From Palsa-1392 sp963819975 (lineage in GTDB: Bacteria; Verrucomicrobiota; Verrucomicrobiia; Chthoniobacterales; UBA10450), in the NCBI GenBank assembly GCA_963819975.1, contig CAWFYE010000001.1:1-64000 (forward strand): a stretch of DNA of 64,000 nt, written 5' to 3'. A program made the position numbers and the translations under genes. This document shows, piece by piece, positions 1-8,487 of the stretch. The notes below the pieces were generated by a model, which was given only the letters and a program-made list of their open reading frames with translations, had not been told where the DNA came from and did no database searches. Numbering within the stretch: the first letter of the stretch is position 1; every line of letters begins with the position of its first letter.

Positions 1-393
1 CATCTTGTTCTCGTTGATATGGCTGTGGATCTGTCAAGTGGGCGTAGTGAGTCTGTGTTTGCATTTTGGGTGGGAGGATTGGAAGCAGGAGCGGGTGTGA
101 GGCGGCGGGTCAGTCGGGGTGATGAGTTTCCCGGCGGTTGGTTATGCTGAGATGCGCGGGCTGTCCGGTTTCGGACCTATCCGCATTCTTTTGGTTCACC
201 GCAGCCTTCTTCCAACAGTCTAGGTGACGCGTACTCGGGCTTCGGCGACTTGCTCCCGCCCTAACGCAACGAGACATCGTGGGTTGGCTACCGTGACCCG
301 GCCGCCTCAGATCCGCTCCTGCTTTTGCAGTTAAGCTCTGGTTGCTCTTCTTCTGTTCCCTCCTTTGGTTGGTTCAAAACTGTTCCCCTCGAA
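1..393. other. non-coding left edge
   Basis: I see no convincing gene here; the open frames are short and antisense to nothing recognisable. Positions 378-396 are a 19-base exact inverted match to the 3' end of the IS3-family fragment at 62953-62971, so a trace of the same IS family may lie beside the IS110 element. One CCTAACG copy of the dispersed motif is at 260-266. Confidence 0.4.
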
Positions 394-1543
394 CTACTCA
401 CATGATTGTCGCTCCTCCTGGGGGTGCGCCTGGTAGCAGGGCTGGGTGCGGAGCAGTTCCCAGATAAAGCCGCAGAGCTCGCGCGCGATCGCGACGATGG
501 CTTTATTGCGGTGCAGCCGCCGGGCGAGCGAGTGCGGTGTAACGGCTGTGTAACCGATGCTGCACTTTCCAGCTGAGGGTGCGAACCGCCCGGGGTTGTC
601 CTTCCTGGCGGCGACTGAGGTGGGCGGATACTTTGGGCGGAGTGGCGTAATGCTGGGCGCACTCCACCAGTAACCAGCGCAGATGGGAGTTCCCGCACTT
701 GGTGATGCGTCCCTGGCGGCGCCGGTCACTGGAAGGGTGCTCGGTCGGGACCAGCCCGAGGTAGGCCATGACCTGGCGCGGATGCGCGAAGCGATGGACT
801 TCGCCCAACTCGCTGACCACGATCATGGCGGCAACGGTGCGGAAGCCTTTGAAGGCCATCAAAGCGCGCACCGCCGGCTGGAGCCGCCATTGTTCCAAGA
901 GCTCGCGCATCCCGGCTTCACAACGCGCGATCCGCTCCGTGGCCGCGTCGATCCCCTGGAGATACTCTTCCAGGATGACTTTCATGGCCGGATGGGGCAG
1001 CACGAGCTCGCGCAGGTAACGTTCGTGCGCCGCCGTCCAGTGGCTCTTACCCTTATAGCGGTAACCGTGGCGCAGAAGGAAGCCTTTGAGACGATGACGT
1101 GCCCGGCGCCGGTCATCGACCGCATCGGTCCGGGCCCGGCAGAGATCGCGGATGGCTTCGTCGGTCGGCTCGGGGATGTAGACGGGAGTCAGTTCCCCGG
1201 CGCGCAGGAGCCGGGCCAGCTTGCCGGCATCGCGCCGGTCGGTCTTGATCCCTTCGCCCGCCCGGATGGGGATGAGCGAAGGGGCCACCACCGCACAGTC
1301 GACCCCCAGCTGACGCAAGCGCCGGGCCAGCCCAAAGCCGCACGGCCCCGCCTCGTAACAGGCGCGCAGGCGCACCTCCTTGCCATGGGCTTTGCGCAGC
1401 CGCGTGATCCATTTCTCGACCGCCTGCAGATCATTGCTCAGCCCGCCGCCTTGGCGCACTTCCCCGCGGCGGCCCGCTTCCGCGCTCGCCGTAATGATCG
1501 TTTCCTGATGGACATCCAGTCCGAGATAGAGTTCTTTTTTCAT
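394..1543 (-). pseudogene. IS110-family transposase, C-terminal frameshift
   Basis: This is the transposase of an IS110-family element, which uses an N-terminal DEDD RuvC-like domain and a C-terminal Transposase_20 domain. The start MKKELYLGLDVHQ at 1543 matches the family; the longer frame upstream is non-homologous. The DEDD domain covers about residues 1-160 and includes GLDVHQ and KTDRRDAGKLARLL. The C-terminal domain (FKGFRTVAAMIV, AYLGLVP, ITKCGNSHLRWLLVE) covers about residues 215-330. The frame stops at 503, but the expected tail (NKAIVAIARELCGFIW) continues in another frame from about 520 to 394. A small indel near 505-525 therefore splits the C-terminus. The conserved core is intact, so activity may be weakened rather than lost. 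Family assignment is secure; whether the frameshift is a sequencing error cannot be told from here. Confidence 0.88.
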
Positions 1544-1660
1544 TGGTGTGTTTGCTCGTTCTTTGTTGTTAAAACTGCAACGCTCCGCCGCCCTCGGGTG
1601 GCGGAGCGTTGGTGCGGCTCTGCCCCGGCGCACCCGCGCCGGAGGTAACCCGCGGAAAAA
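1544..1660 (-). ncRNA. candidate IS110 bridge-RNA region
   Basis: The non-coding segment upstream of the transposase start holds a perfect 11-bp stem: AACGCTCCGCC at 1579-1589 pairs with GGCGGAGCGTT at 1600-1610 across a 10-nt loop. A second GC-rich inverted repeat lies near 1622-1640. IS110-group elements are known to encode a structured bridge RNA with target- and donor-binding loops in this end. The position and hairpin fit that role. The assignment is inference; element ends and guide loops were not resolved. Confidence 0.35.
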
Positions 1661-2334
1661 TATGAACCGCAAACACACTCTCCTTTTCAATCCAAACCGC
1701 GCGCGCTCACTCCCCGCGCTCAGCCATAAGGTCTAGAGGGCTTTGCCCGCTCGTTTGAGATCGCGGCTCGTCGGTTTTTGCGTGTTCGTTTTATTCTTGG
1801 CCATTCGACACGCTGTGGTATTTTCGGTTCGTGAGCGGTGCAGCCTGGGTTCAAGTTCCGGATTCGAGGTCTTTGTTCCGGGGCGTCAGAACGGCTTCGG
1901 CCACAATCCTGTTTACAGGAGCGCCTACCTCTTTAGGCGCACCGTCTCACACCTTTCCTTTTTCGGGTCGGCAGCAGCGACGCCTGAGGGCGTTTCGAAG
2001 CGGATTGTTCCACGTCTTGGCTGCTGCAACGTCTCCCCTAGGCTCAACTTTGTAGTGCAACATTTGCTAGGACTGAAGGTAGCCGAGAGCACACCGGCGG
2101 CGTCTTGCGCCCTACCGGGCGTCGCCGGGTTCCAGATTCAAGACAGGTAGCGATCGTCCGCGATAGGCCGCTTTGGGTCGAAAGAACGGAGTGAAGCGTG
2201 GCAGCGGGTTGGGCGAGGATTTCGTTCATGAGTTGAAGGTTTGAACTGGATCTCTGCAACGCGCTCGGCCTACCGGCGAATAATGGACGCGATTCAATCA
2301 ATCCCGGGCGCCGGTCAAACAAATTCTCAGACCA
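1661..2334. other. non-coding stretch with small hairpins
   Basis: No open frame here resembles a protein. Several short palindromes are visible, for example CCTGTTTACAGG near 1909-1920 and a GCGCCTA/TAGGCGC stem just after it. The stretch separates the IS110 element from the lipoprotein gene and may be decayed sequence. Confidence 0.4.
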
Positions 2335-2817
2335 TCACGACCGCACCGGCGTGAAGCTGACGACGACGATCTCGGCATGCTTCGGTTCCCAATGGTTAAG
2401 ATCGACCCGAAAACGACCAATGCGCTCGCCGCGCGCGTGCTTTTCCCGATAGAGGAGGCGATAGAGATTCTCCGTTTCCTGTTGGGTGAAAAACGGACTG
2501 TCGAGAAATTCGTTTACCCAATTCATTTCCTGGTCGTCGGTGATGTAAAAGGTGACCTGCAAATCTTCATCCGAGTTCTCGACGATGATGACGCAGTAAT
2601 TGTAAAGCTTCGGGTTGATCCATTCGCCCTCGTAAAAGATGACGCAGCGCTTCTGCACCTCGGTCGGTCGAAACCGGAGCGTATCGGAAAAGTAGGAGCG
2701 GACATTAGTGAAGGTGAGCGGGCGCGGCGCGCCGGCGGGCGCGGATACCGGAGGCGACGCGCAGCCGAAGGCGAGGAGCGCCAGGCCCAGCCACCAACGC
2801 CTAGGCGTGAGCGCCAT
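2335..2817 (-). CDS. hypothetical lipoprotein
   Basis: A 160-residue predicted lipoprotein. The N-terminus has positive charges, a hydrophobic run and a lipobox ending LLAFGC at about residue 19, followed by a Pro/Ala-rich linker. The remainder is a small globular domain rich in aromatic and acidic residues (FYEGEWINPKLYNYC, FYITDDQEMNWVNEFL). I do not recognise a named family. Its start lies 17 bp inside the 3' end of the receiver-domain gene on the same strand, so the two are probably co-transcribed and translationally linked. Cell-envelope location is inferred from the lipobox. No catalytic motif is visible. Confidence 0.72.
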   Translation of the reverse strand: MALTPRRWWLGLALLAFGCASPPVSAPAGAPRPLTFTNVRSYFSDTLRFRPTEVQKRCVIFYEGEWINPKLYNYCVIIVENSDEDLQVTFYITDDQEMNWVNEFLDSPFFTQQETENLYRLLYREKHARGERIGRFRVDLNHWEPKHAEIVVVSFTPVRS

Positions 2818-3250
2818 TTTCCACTTCCTTCCCTTGGTCGCGCGGATGTCCCCACGGATCGGATGACACCTCCTGGCCGGTGTCGCGACCGCTGATGAAG
2901 TCGATCACAGCCTGGAGCCGTTCGATCGAGAGCGGTTTACCGAGGCAGGCGGCGGCGCCGTGCCGGACCACGACCGGTTCCATGTGACTCTCCTCCAGCG
3001 CGGTCAGAACAATGATCGGCGGTCGGCGATGAAGGGCGCTGATCGCCTTCAGCAAAGCCAATCCACGGCTGCCTGAGTCGACGTCGACAATGAGCGTGTC
3101 GATCCGGTCAAATTCGTGGGATAGAACCCGGAAAGCCTCTGCGCTGTCGCGGCTCAGGCGCACGCCATGACCGCTACGGGCGGAAGCTTCCAATACTATC
3201 CCGCCGCAATCCGCGTCCGCATCCACCAGAAGAATCAGTTTGCCTTTCAT
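2801..3250 (-). CDS. single-domain response regulator
   Basis: A receiver (REC) domain protein of 149 residues with no output domain. The acidic pocket (VDADAD, residues 9-14), the phospho-acceptor Asp in LIVDVDSG (about residue 56), the switch Thr in VLTALEE and the conserved Lys in CLGKPLS are all present in order. Stand-alone receivers usually relay phosphate or bind partner proteins. It overlaps the following lipoprotein gene by 17 bp. No histidine kinase is adjacent, so its partner must lie elsewhere. An AraC-type regulator gene sits upstream on the same strand. The C-terminal tail (after SGRDTG) is low-complexity and probably not part of the fold. Confidence 0.85.
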   Translation of the reverse strand: MKGKLILLVDADADCGGIVLEASARSGHGVRLSRDSAEAFRVLSHEFDRIDTLIVDVDSGSRGLALLKAISALHRRPPIIVLTALEESHMEPVVVRHGAAACLGKPLSIERLQAVIDFISGRDTGQEVSSDPWGHPRDQGKEVENGAHA

Positions 3251-3339
3251 TTTTCGCCTTTCCGTTAGGGAAAAATAAACGGCCGCCGAACGGCCACCCG
3301 GCGTTTATTGGCAAAAAAGGAGCGTTTCTTGACCCCGGC

Positions 3340-4371
3340 TCACTTCCGGCCGCGCGCCCGGGGAACGGCGGTCTCGGGATGAAGCTGATCCCGAAACTGG
3401 GTCGGAGATTGTCCGTAGATGCGCCGGAAAGTGCGGTTGAACTGGGTGAGCGATTGAAAGCCGACGTCGTAGGCGATCTCACTGATTCGCCGGTTGGGAT
3501 TGAGCAACTGGCTGCGCGCCTCCTCCGCCCGAAGACGGGCGAGGTAATCGGTAAATTTCAGGCCCGTGCTCTTGTGAAAAACCTTGCAGAAATGGAAGAC
3601 GCTGGCGCCGGCGGCAGCGGCGACGGCCGTGAGTGAGATTTTTTCCACTTTGTGCTCCTCGATGTAGCGGCGCGCCCGACCCACCAGATCGGGTTCCTGG
3701 TTTTGAGTCTCGACCAGGAGCTGATTGCTCAAATTGGAGAGCTGATCGGCAAAGAAGGTCAGCAGCCTAACAATCGCACCGTAGCGCTCGCCTGGGATGA
3801 AAGGATTCTTTTCCCAGGCCCGGCGGTGCGCGGGAGTGAAGGTAACGCCGGCCTGTTCGATGGTGCGCCGGGATTTCTTTGTGTCGGCCTGGCTGGGTGA
3901 GCGCCGCAGGACCTGGCCGATGCGCAGATAGCCGATCGTTTCCTGACCGAGCCGGAGCGGGACGGCCGTCTCGGTGAGACCGAATGGGCAGGTCACGGTC
4001 ATCGGCACGGCGCCGGTATGGCGGATCATCTCCTCGTGCGCCTGGAGGCAGACGGCGAGCGTCTTTGGATTCTCAGTGAGAATGGCGCAGAAGGGATTCT
4101 CTTTCCGCTTCCCGTGATGCGCCAGGTGCCAGTATTCCAACGGGCGAATGGCGAGCGGGAGCCCAGTGGCCTGCGCGAAAACTCGCTCGTAATCGCGAAA
4201 TAATTTCGAGCGACGCAGGGTATCGATCATTTCCCGATTAGCCCGGGCACGGATATCGTTCTCGGTTGCTTCCGTCACGGCAGGACAAACTTCCGCGCTT
4301 CCGCCGAAGGTGGCAAATGATTCCGGGAAGCTTGACTCGCTAGGAACATTATCGTGCAAGGCTCTGGGCAA
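3340..4371 (-). CDS. PocR-domain AraC family regulator
   Basis: A 343-residue transcription factor. Residues about 45-200 look like a PocR sensory domain (LFRDYERVFAQATGLPL, NPFCAILTE, VTCPFGLTETAVPLRLG, IGYLRIGQVL); these bind small ligands in PocR and related regulators. Residues about 235-335 form the double helix-turn-helix of the AraC family, ending with the signature ISEIAYDVGFQSLTQFNRTF and a GQSPTQFR tail. PocR-AraC fusions are common in Verrucomicrobiota (recalled). It lies on the minus strand, divergent from the universal stress protein gene at 4576, and could regulate that side. The target and ligand are unknown. The exact start is uncertain; the first 30 residues look non-conserved. 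Confidence 0.85.
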   Translation of the reverse strand: MPRALHDNVPSESSFPESFATFGGSAEVCPAVTEATENDIRARANREMIDTLRRSKLFRDYERVFAQATGLPLAIRPLEYWHLAHHGKRKENPFCAILTENPKTLAVCLQAHEEMIRHTGAVPMTVTCPFGLTETAVPLRLGQETIGYLRIGQVLRRSPSQADTKKSRRTIEQAGVTFTPAHRRAWEKNPFIPGERYGAIVRLLTFFADQLSNLSNQLLVETQNQEPDLVGRARRYIEEHKVEKISLTAVAAAAGASVFHFCKVFHKSTGLKFTDYLARLRAEEARSQLLNPNRRISEIAYDVGFQSLTQFNRTFRRIYGQSPTQFRDQLHPETAVPRARGRK

Positions 4372-4575
4372 GCCGGAAGATCTCCAGGTCGAGTTGCTTC
4401 GTCCGTCCGACGACTTCGCCTAACGGCGTCGCCGCGATCTCGGAACGCCGCATCCCGACGAGTACGCCAGGCTGGCACCAAGAGAGCAATAAACTTCCCG
4501 GAGCCAAAAAATGAACGACAATTCGCAAGCCACGCGCAGCGGAAGCGCGGCGCCTGAGAGAGATTTACGACTGTC

Positions 4576-5064
4576 ATGGTAACAACCACCCTTCGCAGTT
4601 CAACTCCTCCGGCGCTTGATCTCAAGAGGATTCTTGTGCCGCTGGATTTCTCCGATCCTTCCGAAGTGGCGCTCCGCCAGGCGGTCCGCTTTGCCGGGGA
4701 GCTCGGCGGCGAGATTACTCTGCTCCACATCGTGCAGCCGGCCTTTGCACCCTACCCGGACGTGGTCCCTTATCTCGACATCACCGATGATGAACTGCAG
4801 AACGCGGAGCGAGCGCTCCAGGTCGTGGCCGCCCGCGCGTTGCTCAAGCCCTTCACCGTCCAGACGGTTGTCCGCACCGGCCTGGCGGCGCACGAGATCG
4901 TGGAAGCGGCACGCGAACTCGATTCCGACCTGATCGTGATCGCGACTCACGGCTACACCGGCTGGAAACATTTCTGCATCGGCAGCACGACCGAGCGCGT
5001 GGTGCGGACCGCGCCCTGCCCGGTTTTTGTCGTGCGCGAGAAACAACACGAGCTCACCCGATGA
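4576..5064 (+). CDS. universal stress protein (UspA family)
   Basis: A single Usp domain of 162 residues. The first strand and loop RILVPLDFSDPSEVAL (about residues 16-31) and the C-terminal nucleotide-binding segment THGYTGWKHFCIGSTTERVV are characteristic, as is the final APCPVFVVR strand. The motif matches ATP-binding type Usp proteins. These cytoplasmic proteins modulate stress survival through small-molecule or partner binding. The stop overlaps the ATG of the cNMP-binding gene (ATGA), so the two form a translationally coupled pair. A P-type ATPase remnant follows downstream, giving a stress/ion-type neighbourhood. Confidence 0.92.
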   Translation: MVTTTLRSSTPPALDLKRILVPLDFSDPSEVALRQAVRFAGELGGEITLLHIVQPAFAPYPDVVPYLDITDDELQNAERALQVVAARALLKPFTVQTVVRTGLAAHEIVEAARELDSDLIVIATHGYTGWKHFCIGSTTERVVRTAPCPVFVVREKQHELTR

Positions 5065-5558
5065 AATCAAAACCCGGACCGGAACGTGAGCCGCTCGAAA
5101 TTCGGGTGGAGTTGCATCCATTTCTTGTTGGGCTGCGCCCGCATCACATCAAACTCCTGGCCGATTGTGCGATGGCGAAGAAGTTTGAGCCCGGGGAGTG
5201 TCTTTTCCGGCAGGGCGAATTCGCGAACCGCTTTTACCTCATCGAGCAGGGTGAAGTCGTGCTCGAGTCGCTCGACAGTGAAGGCGAACGGATGATCGTG
5301 GAAAAGGTCGGGCCCGGGAAACTGGTTGGCTGGTCCTGGCTCTTTCCGCCCTATGTCTGGCATTTCGATGCGCGGGCCACCCAGACCACGGAAGCGATCT
5401 TTTTCTACGGCACAATCCTGCGTGAATATTGCGAACGCGAACCGTCGTTAGGTTACGAGCTTTTCAAAAGAATGAGCGTGGTCATGATCGAGCGCCTGCA
5501 AAACGCGCGCCTCCAGTTATTGCGCGCCCACGGAGAGAAGAAACGGACTTCCGCTTGA
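5061..5558 (+). CDS. cyclic-nucleotide-binding domain protein
   Basis: A 165-residue protein made almost only of a Crp-type cNMP-binding domain. Visible landmarks are FEPGECLFRQGEFANRFYLI (about residues 40-59), GEVVLE and VGPGKLVGWSWLF in the position of the phosphate-binding cassette. No DNA-binding helix-turn-helix follows, so this is a stand-alone sensor domain rather than a transcription factor. The usual Arg of cAMP binders is not obvious, so the ligand is uncertain. It starts inside the stop of the UspA gene, which suggests joint function. Proteins of this layout are often found next to Usp and ion-transport genes. Confidence 0.82.
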   Translation: MKSKPGPEREPLEIRVELHPFLVGLRPHHIKLLADCAMAKKFEPGECLFRQGEFANRFYLIEQGEVVLESLDSEGERMIVEKVGPGKLVGWSWLFPPYVWHFDARATQTTEAIFFYGTILREYCEREPSLGYELFKRMSVVMIERLQNARLQLLRAHGEKKRTSA

Positions 5559-5639
5559 AGTGCGCAACATGGCGGGGCTAGCGAATGATGAAAGGCCGGC
5601 CGCGACATCGCGTGATGCTGGCCTGCGCGTTCTGCGGGG

Positions 5640-6451
5640 TTGCGCGCTGGATGGCTTTTCCCTGCCGAAACTGGGCGGGGCCCGCTGGCGGCGCTCCTCT
5701 TTTTCATCGCCGCTTATCTAAGCGGCGGGTGGTTTCCGGCACGCGATCTGGCTGGCGAACTGGGCCCACGGCGTTTTCAACATCAACCTTCTTATAATCG
5801 TTGTCGCGCTCGGGGCGGCCGCGACTGGCGCCTGGGTGGAAGGCGCGACCTCGGCCGATGAATCTGCCCTCACGGGCGAGGCGTTGCCGGTCTCAAAGCG
5901 GACCGGCGATCCGGTGAGCGGCGGGGCAGCGGTCGAAACGCTTGCAAGAGTAAATCATTTCGCCTTCGACAAAACCGGCACTCTCAAGACAGGCGAGCTG
6001 GAGGTCGCGCGGATCAAAACCGCTAGCCTAACGAGCGCGGATGAGCGCTCGCCGCCGCCGCGGTGGCGGAGAACTCGACTCATCCCCTCTCCCGCGCGGT
6101 CGTCCGGGAAGCGGAACGGCGCGGCCTGGCTCCGGTTGCGGCGGACGATGTGACAAACATTCCGGGCTTCGGAATGGAAGCGCGAAACGCTGCCAGCTTC
6201 CAGGCGGACGTCATCCTGATGCACGACCGGATCGAAAATGTGCCGACGGCGCTTCGCCTGAGCCGGCGCGCCCGGCGCCTCATCCGGCAAAACTTGCTCA
6301 CCTCGTTAGGCACGGTCGCGGTTCTGGTCACCTTCGCCCTCGCGCAGAAGATCAAGCTCTCGCTCGGGGTGTCGGCCACGAAGGCAGTACCGTCGTCGTG
6401 GTCCTGAACGGCCTGCGTCTGCTCCGGATCAGGCCTGGCCGCAATACTTGA
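5640..6451 (+). pseudogene. decayed heavy-metal P-type ATPase
   Basis: Three reading frames together spell pieces of a P1B-type metal ATPase in the correct order. FIAAYLSGGWFPA comes first. In a second frame NINLLIIVVALGAAATGAW is followed by SADESALTGEALPVSK and the phosphorylation motif FDKTGTLKTGELE. A third frame carries ENSTHPLSRAVVREAE and a C-terminal membrane helix, and a final frame carries the terminal signature GHEGSTVVVVLNGLRLL. The nucleotide-binding region and the GDGxNDAPAL hinge are missing, and the frame changes at least three times. No functional pump can be made. The remnant follows the UspA/cNMP pair and its 3' end overlaps the oppositely oriented hypothetical gene by about 20 bp. 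Confidence 0.85.
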
Positions 6452-7007
6452 AGAGGACCATCTCAGCCGTCTTTTCCGGAAAATAAAACCGAACAGCGCC
6501 GTCGCGACCAACGTAGTCTGTCCGCACACTGCAACTGGCGCGGCGGCTGTGGACCTGATGAATTCCAAGGCGATCGCGCAGATAAAGCGCGCCCCACGCC
6601 TCCACGCAGATCGCCCGATCGGTCCGGGCGCGGAGCATCTTTTCAAGGGCTGGCCGTTCCGTTTCCCGATAGACGATCGGGTGCGCGCGTTCCAACTCGG
6701 CGTAGTCGAGACCGCGAGCCGGGAAGACACCGCTCTCCGGCAATTGCGTCCACGGCGCCACAACCGCGCCGACTCGGATCCGCGGATCGAAACCATCAGC
6801 CGCATGCCTGAGCGACCAAGTGCTGATCGAGATCCGGAGCCGACCGAAACGTCCGGCGCGGATTGCGATCCAAACATGATCGATCCTAAGCGGATCGTCG
6901 TCGGTCTCGACCTGGAAATTGGCTGGTTCACCGGCGGCGACGACAAATTCGTCGGCACGAAAAGCGAAGTCGACGCCAGGAGCTGGCCGAGGTTTTGGTT
7001 TGCGCAC
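6429..7007 (-). CDS. conserved hypothetical protein
   Basis: A 192-residue soluble protein with no signal peptide or membrane segment. The frame has good protein-like composition. The C-terminal part reads LGIHQVHSRRASC followed by DGAVRFYFPEKTAEMVLFKY, which is reminiscent of the GIHxxH region of YukJ/DUF2278-like proteins; I cannot confirm that. Its 3' end overlaps the tail of the P-type ATPase remnant, so that pseudogene has decayed up against it. A tiny membrane-peptide frame lies just upstream on the same strand. Function is unknown. Confidence 0.55.
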   Translation of the reverse strand: MRKPKPRPAPGVDFAFRADEFVVAAGEPANFQVETDDDPLRIDHVWIAIRAGRFGRLRISISTWSLRHAADGFDPRIRVGAVVAPWTQLPESGVFPARGLDYAELERAHPIVYRETERPALEKMLRARTDRAICVEAWGALYLRDRLGIHQVHSRRASCSVRTDYVGRDGAVRFYFPEKTAEMVLFKYCGQA

Positions 7008-7052
7008 CGGGATGCGAGAGGATGGCGCACCTCCCGCGCCCGGGCGAGCAGA

Positions 7053-7139
7053 TTACTTGCTTTGAAAAACGATTCGGCCGACGACCAATGCGACGCTCGC
7101 AACAAAGGAGGCGGCCAGAAAGACGACTAGATAATCCAT
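7053..7139 (-). CDS. possible 28-residue membrane peptide
   Basis: A short frame starts at ATG 7139 and encodes MDYLVVFLAASFVASVALVV and then GRIVFQSK. It is one hydrophobic helix with a positively charged C-terminal end, the usual look of a single-pass small membrane protein, and it faintly resembles KdpF. No kdpA gene follows. No strong ribosome-binding site is visible; the upstream sequence is GCCTAACGAAAT. It ends about 46 bp before the start of the downstream hypothetical gene. This is only a candidate. Confidence 0.3.
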   Translation of the reverse strand: MDYLVVFLAASFVASVALVVGRIVFQSK

Positions 7140-7166
7140 ATTTCGTTAGGCGATTGTTGTATTCGT

Positions 7167-7192
7167 CCGGTCGCGGGTTTTTCCGCGACCGG
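7167..7192. other. perfect 10-bp stem-loop
   Basis: CCGGTCGCGG (7167-7176) pairs perfectly with CCGCGACCGG (7183-7192) around a GTTTTT loop. A short T-rich stretch (GTTTTC) follows on the plus strand. It could act as a weak terminator or a repeat-type palindrome between the LysR gene and the hypothetical gene. Confidence 0.45.
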
Positions 7193-7325
7193 TGTTTTCA
7201 TATGTCCAGCCTAACGGCCTCCCGAAGAGCGTTCTTGCCACTGATTGGGATTTATTGGTCGTTTTTTGCGCACCTCTGCGGAGAGCCGAGCGGCTCTCAC
7301 CTAACGAGATGAGAAAGGGCGCAGC

Positions 7326-8231
7326 TCAGCCCCGCACAATCTTTGGAAGGGTGGCGCGAGCCAGCTTGGCGAACTCACTCACCACATCGCTTGCACCGGA
7401 GCCAATCAGGCGAAGGAGCCCGATTTCGAGGGCAAGATTTTTCCCTTTCAAGCGAATGGCGATAAGCCCCGTCGTGCCGCGGAGCGCGATCTTTGGCATG
7501 AGGGCCGCCGCCTTCAAGGGAGCGAGCGAACGGAGCAGGGTCTCGATGGCATTGATCTCGGCGACGTTACGCGGCCGGACCTGGTGCTCGCGGCAGATCG
7601 CATCCGACATGCGTCGCATGACGAAGGTATCGGGCAGCTGGAGAACGCGCTCCTGATGCAGTTCGGAGACCTCGACCGTCCGCCGACGTGCCCATTTGTG
7701 GGTGCGGTGGACGATAAGGGCGAATTGATCGGTGCAGAGCCGTTCGTATTGCAGGTTTGGCGAGTGGCGGGTGAGAAACCCGAGGCCGAGATCCATCCGA
7801 CCCTCTTCCAGTGCCGTCTCGATTTCGGTCGAGGAAATTTCCTCCACGTTGAGGCGCACGCCCGGATGGGAGGCGGCAAAATCGCCGAGTAACTGGGGCA
7901 TGAAAGCGACATTGAGAATCGGCACGACGCCGAGATGAAGGGCACCCCGCATTTGCCCGGGCTCGCTGCTCAGTTCCTGCAAAAAATTTTCGATCTCGCG
8001 CAAGATCGAACGGGCATGCGCTTCGAGGATTTTGCCCGCCGGGGTGAGGAGAATTCGCTTCCCGCGCCGCTGAAACAGGTCGACCCGGAGGGTCGTTTCG
8101 AGGTCGCGCATTTGCTGCGAAATGTTGGGCTGCGAAATGGAGAGCCGGCTGGCGGCGCGGCTAAAACTGCCCGCCTCGGCCACCGCCAGAAAGTAGCGAA
8201 GATGCCGAATCTCGAGCGGATCGTGCGTCAT
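7326..8231 (-). CDS. LysR family regulator (CynR-like)
   Basis: A LysR-type regulator of about 301 residues from the ATG at 8231 (MTHDPLEIRHLRYFL); a longer in-frame start at 8300 exists but the family begins at this point. The N-terminal winged helix-turn-helix is clear (FSRAASRLSISQPNISQQMR and DLFQRRGKRILLTPAG, about residues 18-65). The remainder is the periplasmic-binding-like effector domain (LHLGVVPILN, DLGLGFL). It resembles regulators of the CynR/CbbR type. It is divergent from the ABC importer operon. A perfect T-N11-A palindrome lies between them at 8299-8313, and a near-copy precedes the second importer half. It probably controls both, as well as itself. The effector is unknown. 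Confidence 0.92.
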   Translation of the reverse strand: MTHDPLEIRHLRYFLAVAEAGSFSRAASRLSISQPNISQQMRDLETTLRVDLFQRRGKRILLTPAGKILEAHARSILREIENFLQELSSEPGQMRGALHLGVVPILNVAFMPQLLGDFAASHPGVRLNVEEISSTEIETALEEGRMDLGLGFLTRHSPNLQYERLCTDQFALIVHRTHKWARRRTVEVSELHQERVLQLPDTFVMRRMSDAICREHQVRPRNVAEINAIETLLRSLAPLKAAALMPKIALRGTTGLIAIRLKGKNLALEIGLLRLIGSGASDVVSEFAKLARATLPKIVRG

Positions 8232-8298
8232 CCGGAAGAGATTGGGGAGAGAAGATGGTTCTGGCAACACTGTAAAAATTTGCGCAGATTTTCCTTCC

Positions 8299-8313
8299 AT
8301 AAGTGCGACTTAT
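8299..8313. promoter_or_regulatory. LysR operator, importer operon 1
   Basis: ATAAGT-GCG-ACTTAT is a perfect palindrome containing the LysR T-N11-A pattern. It sits in the divergent region between the LysR gene and the substrate-binding-protein gene. The flanks (CTTCC before, TAGTATT after) are also shared with the copy at 11206-11220. Confidence 0.75.
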
Positions 8314-8487
8314 TATAGTATTGTCAAAACCATTAATCGGTCCAGGCAATCTGTATATCAATGAAACTTTGTGTAGAAAAATGGCTCTCCCCAGCCAGTC
8401 CGCTCTCGCCCCCCGGCTGGATTCAATAACAGAACTGACTGCTCATCCAACCGAATCCGTTGCCTCACTCCTGCAATTGAAACTCCT

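Noticed and set aside
683..1648. 321-codon plus-strand frame over the IS110 gene
   Set aside because: It is the complement of the transposase, with no recognisable domain; high GC keeps antisense frames open.
1830..1890. tRNA-like GGTTCAAGTTCC box
   Set aside because: No acceptor or anticodon arms could be paired around it. No tRNA or rRNA gene was seen anywhere in the window.
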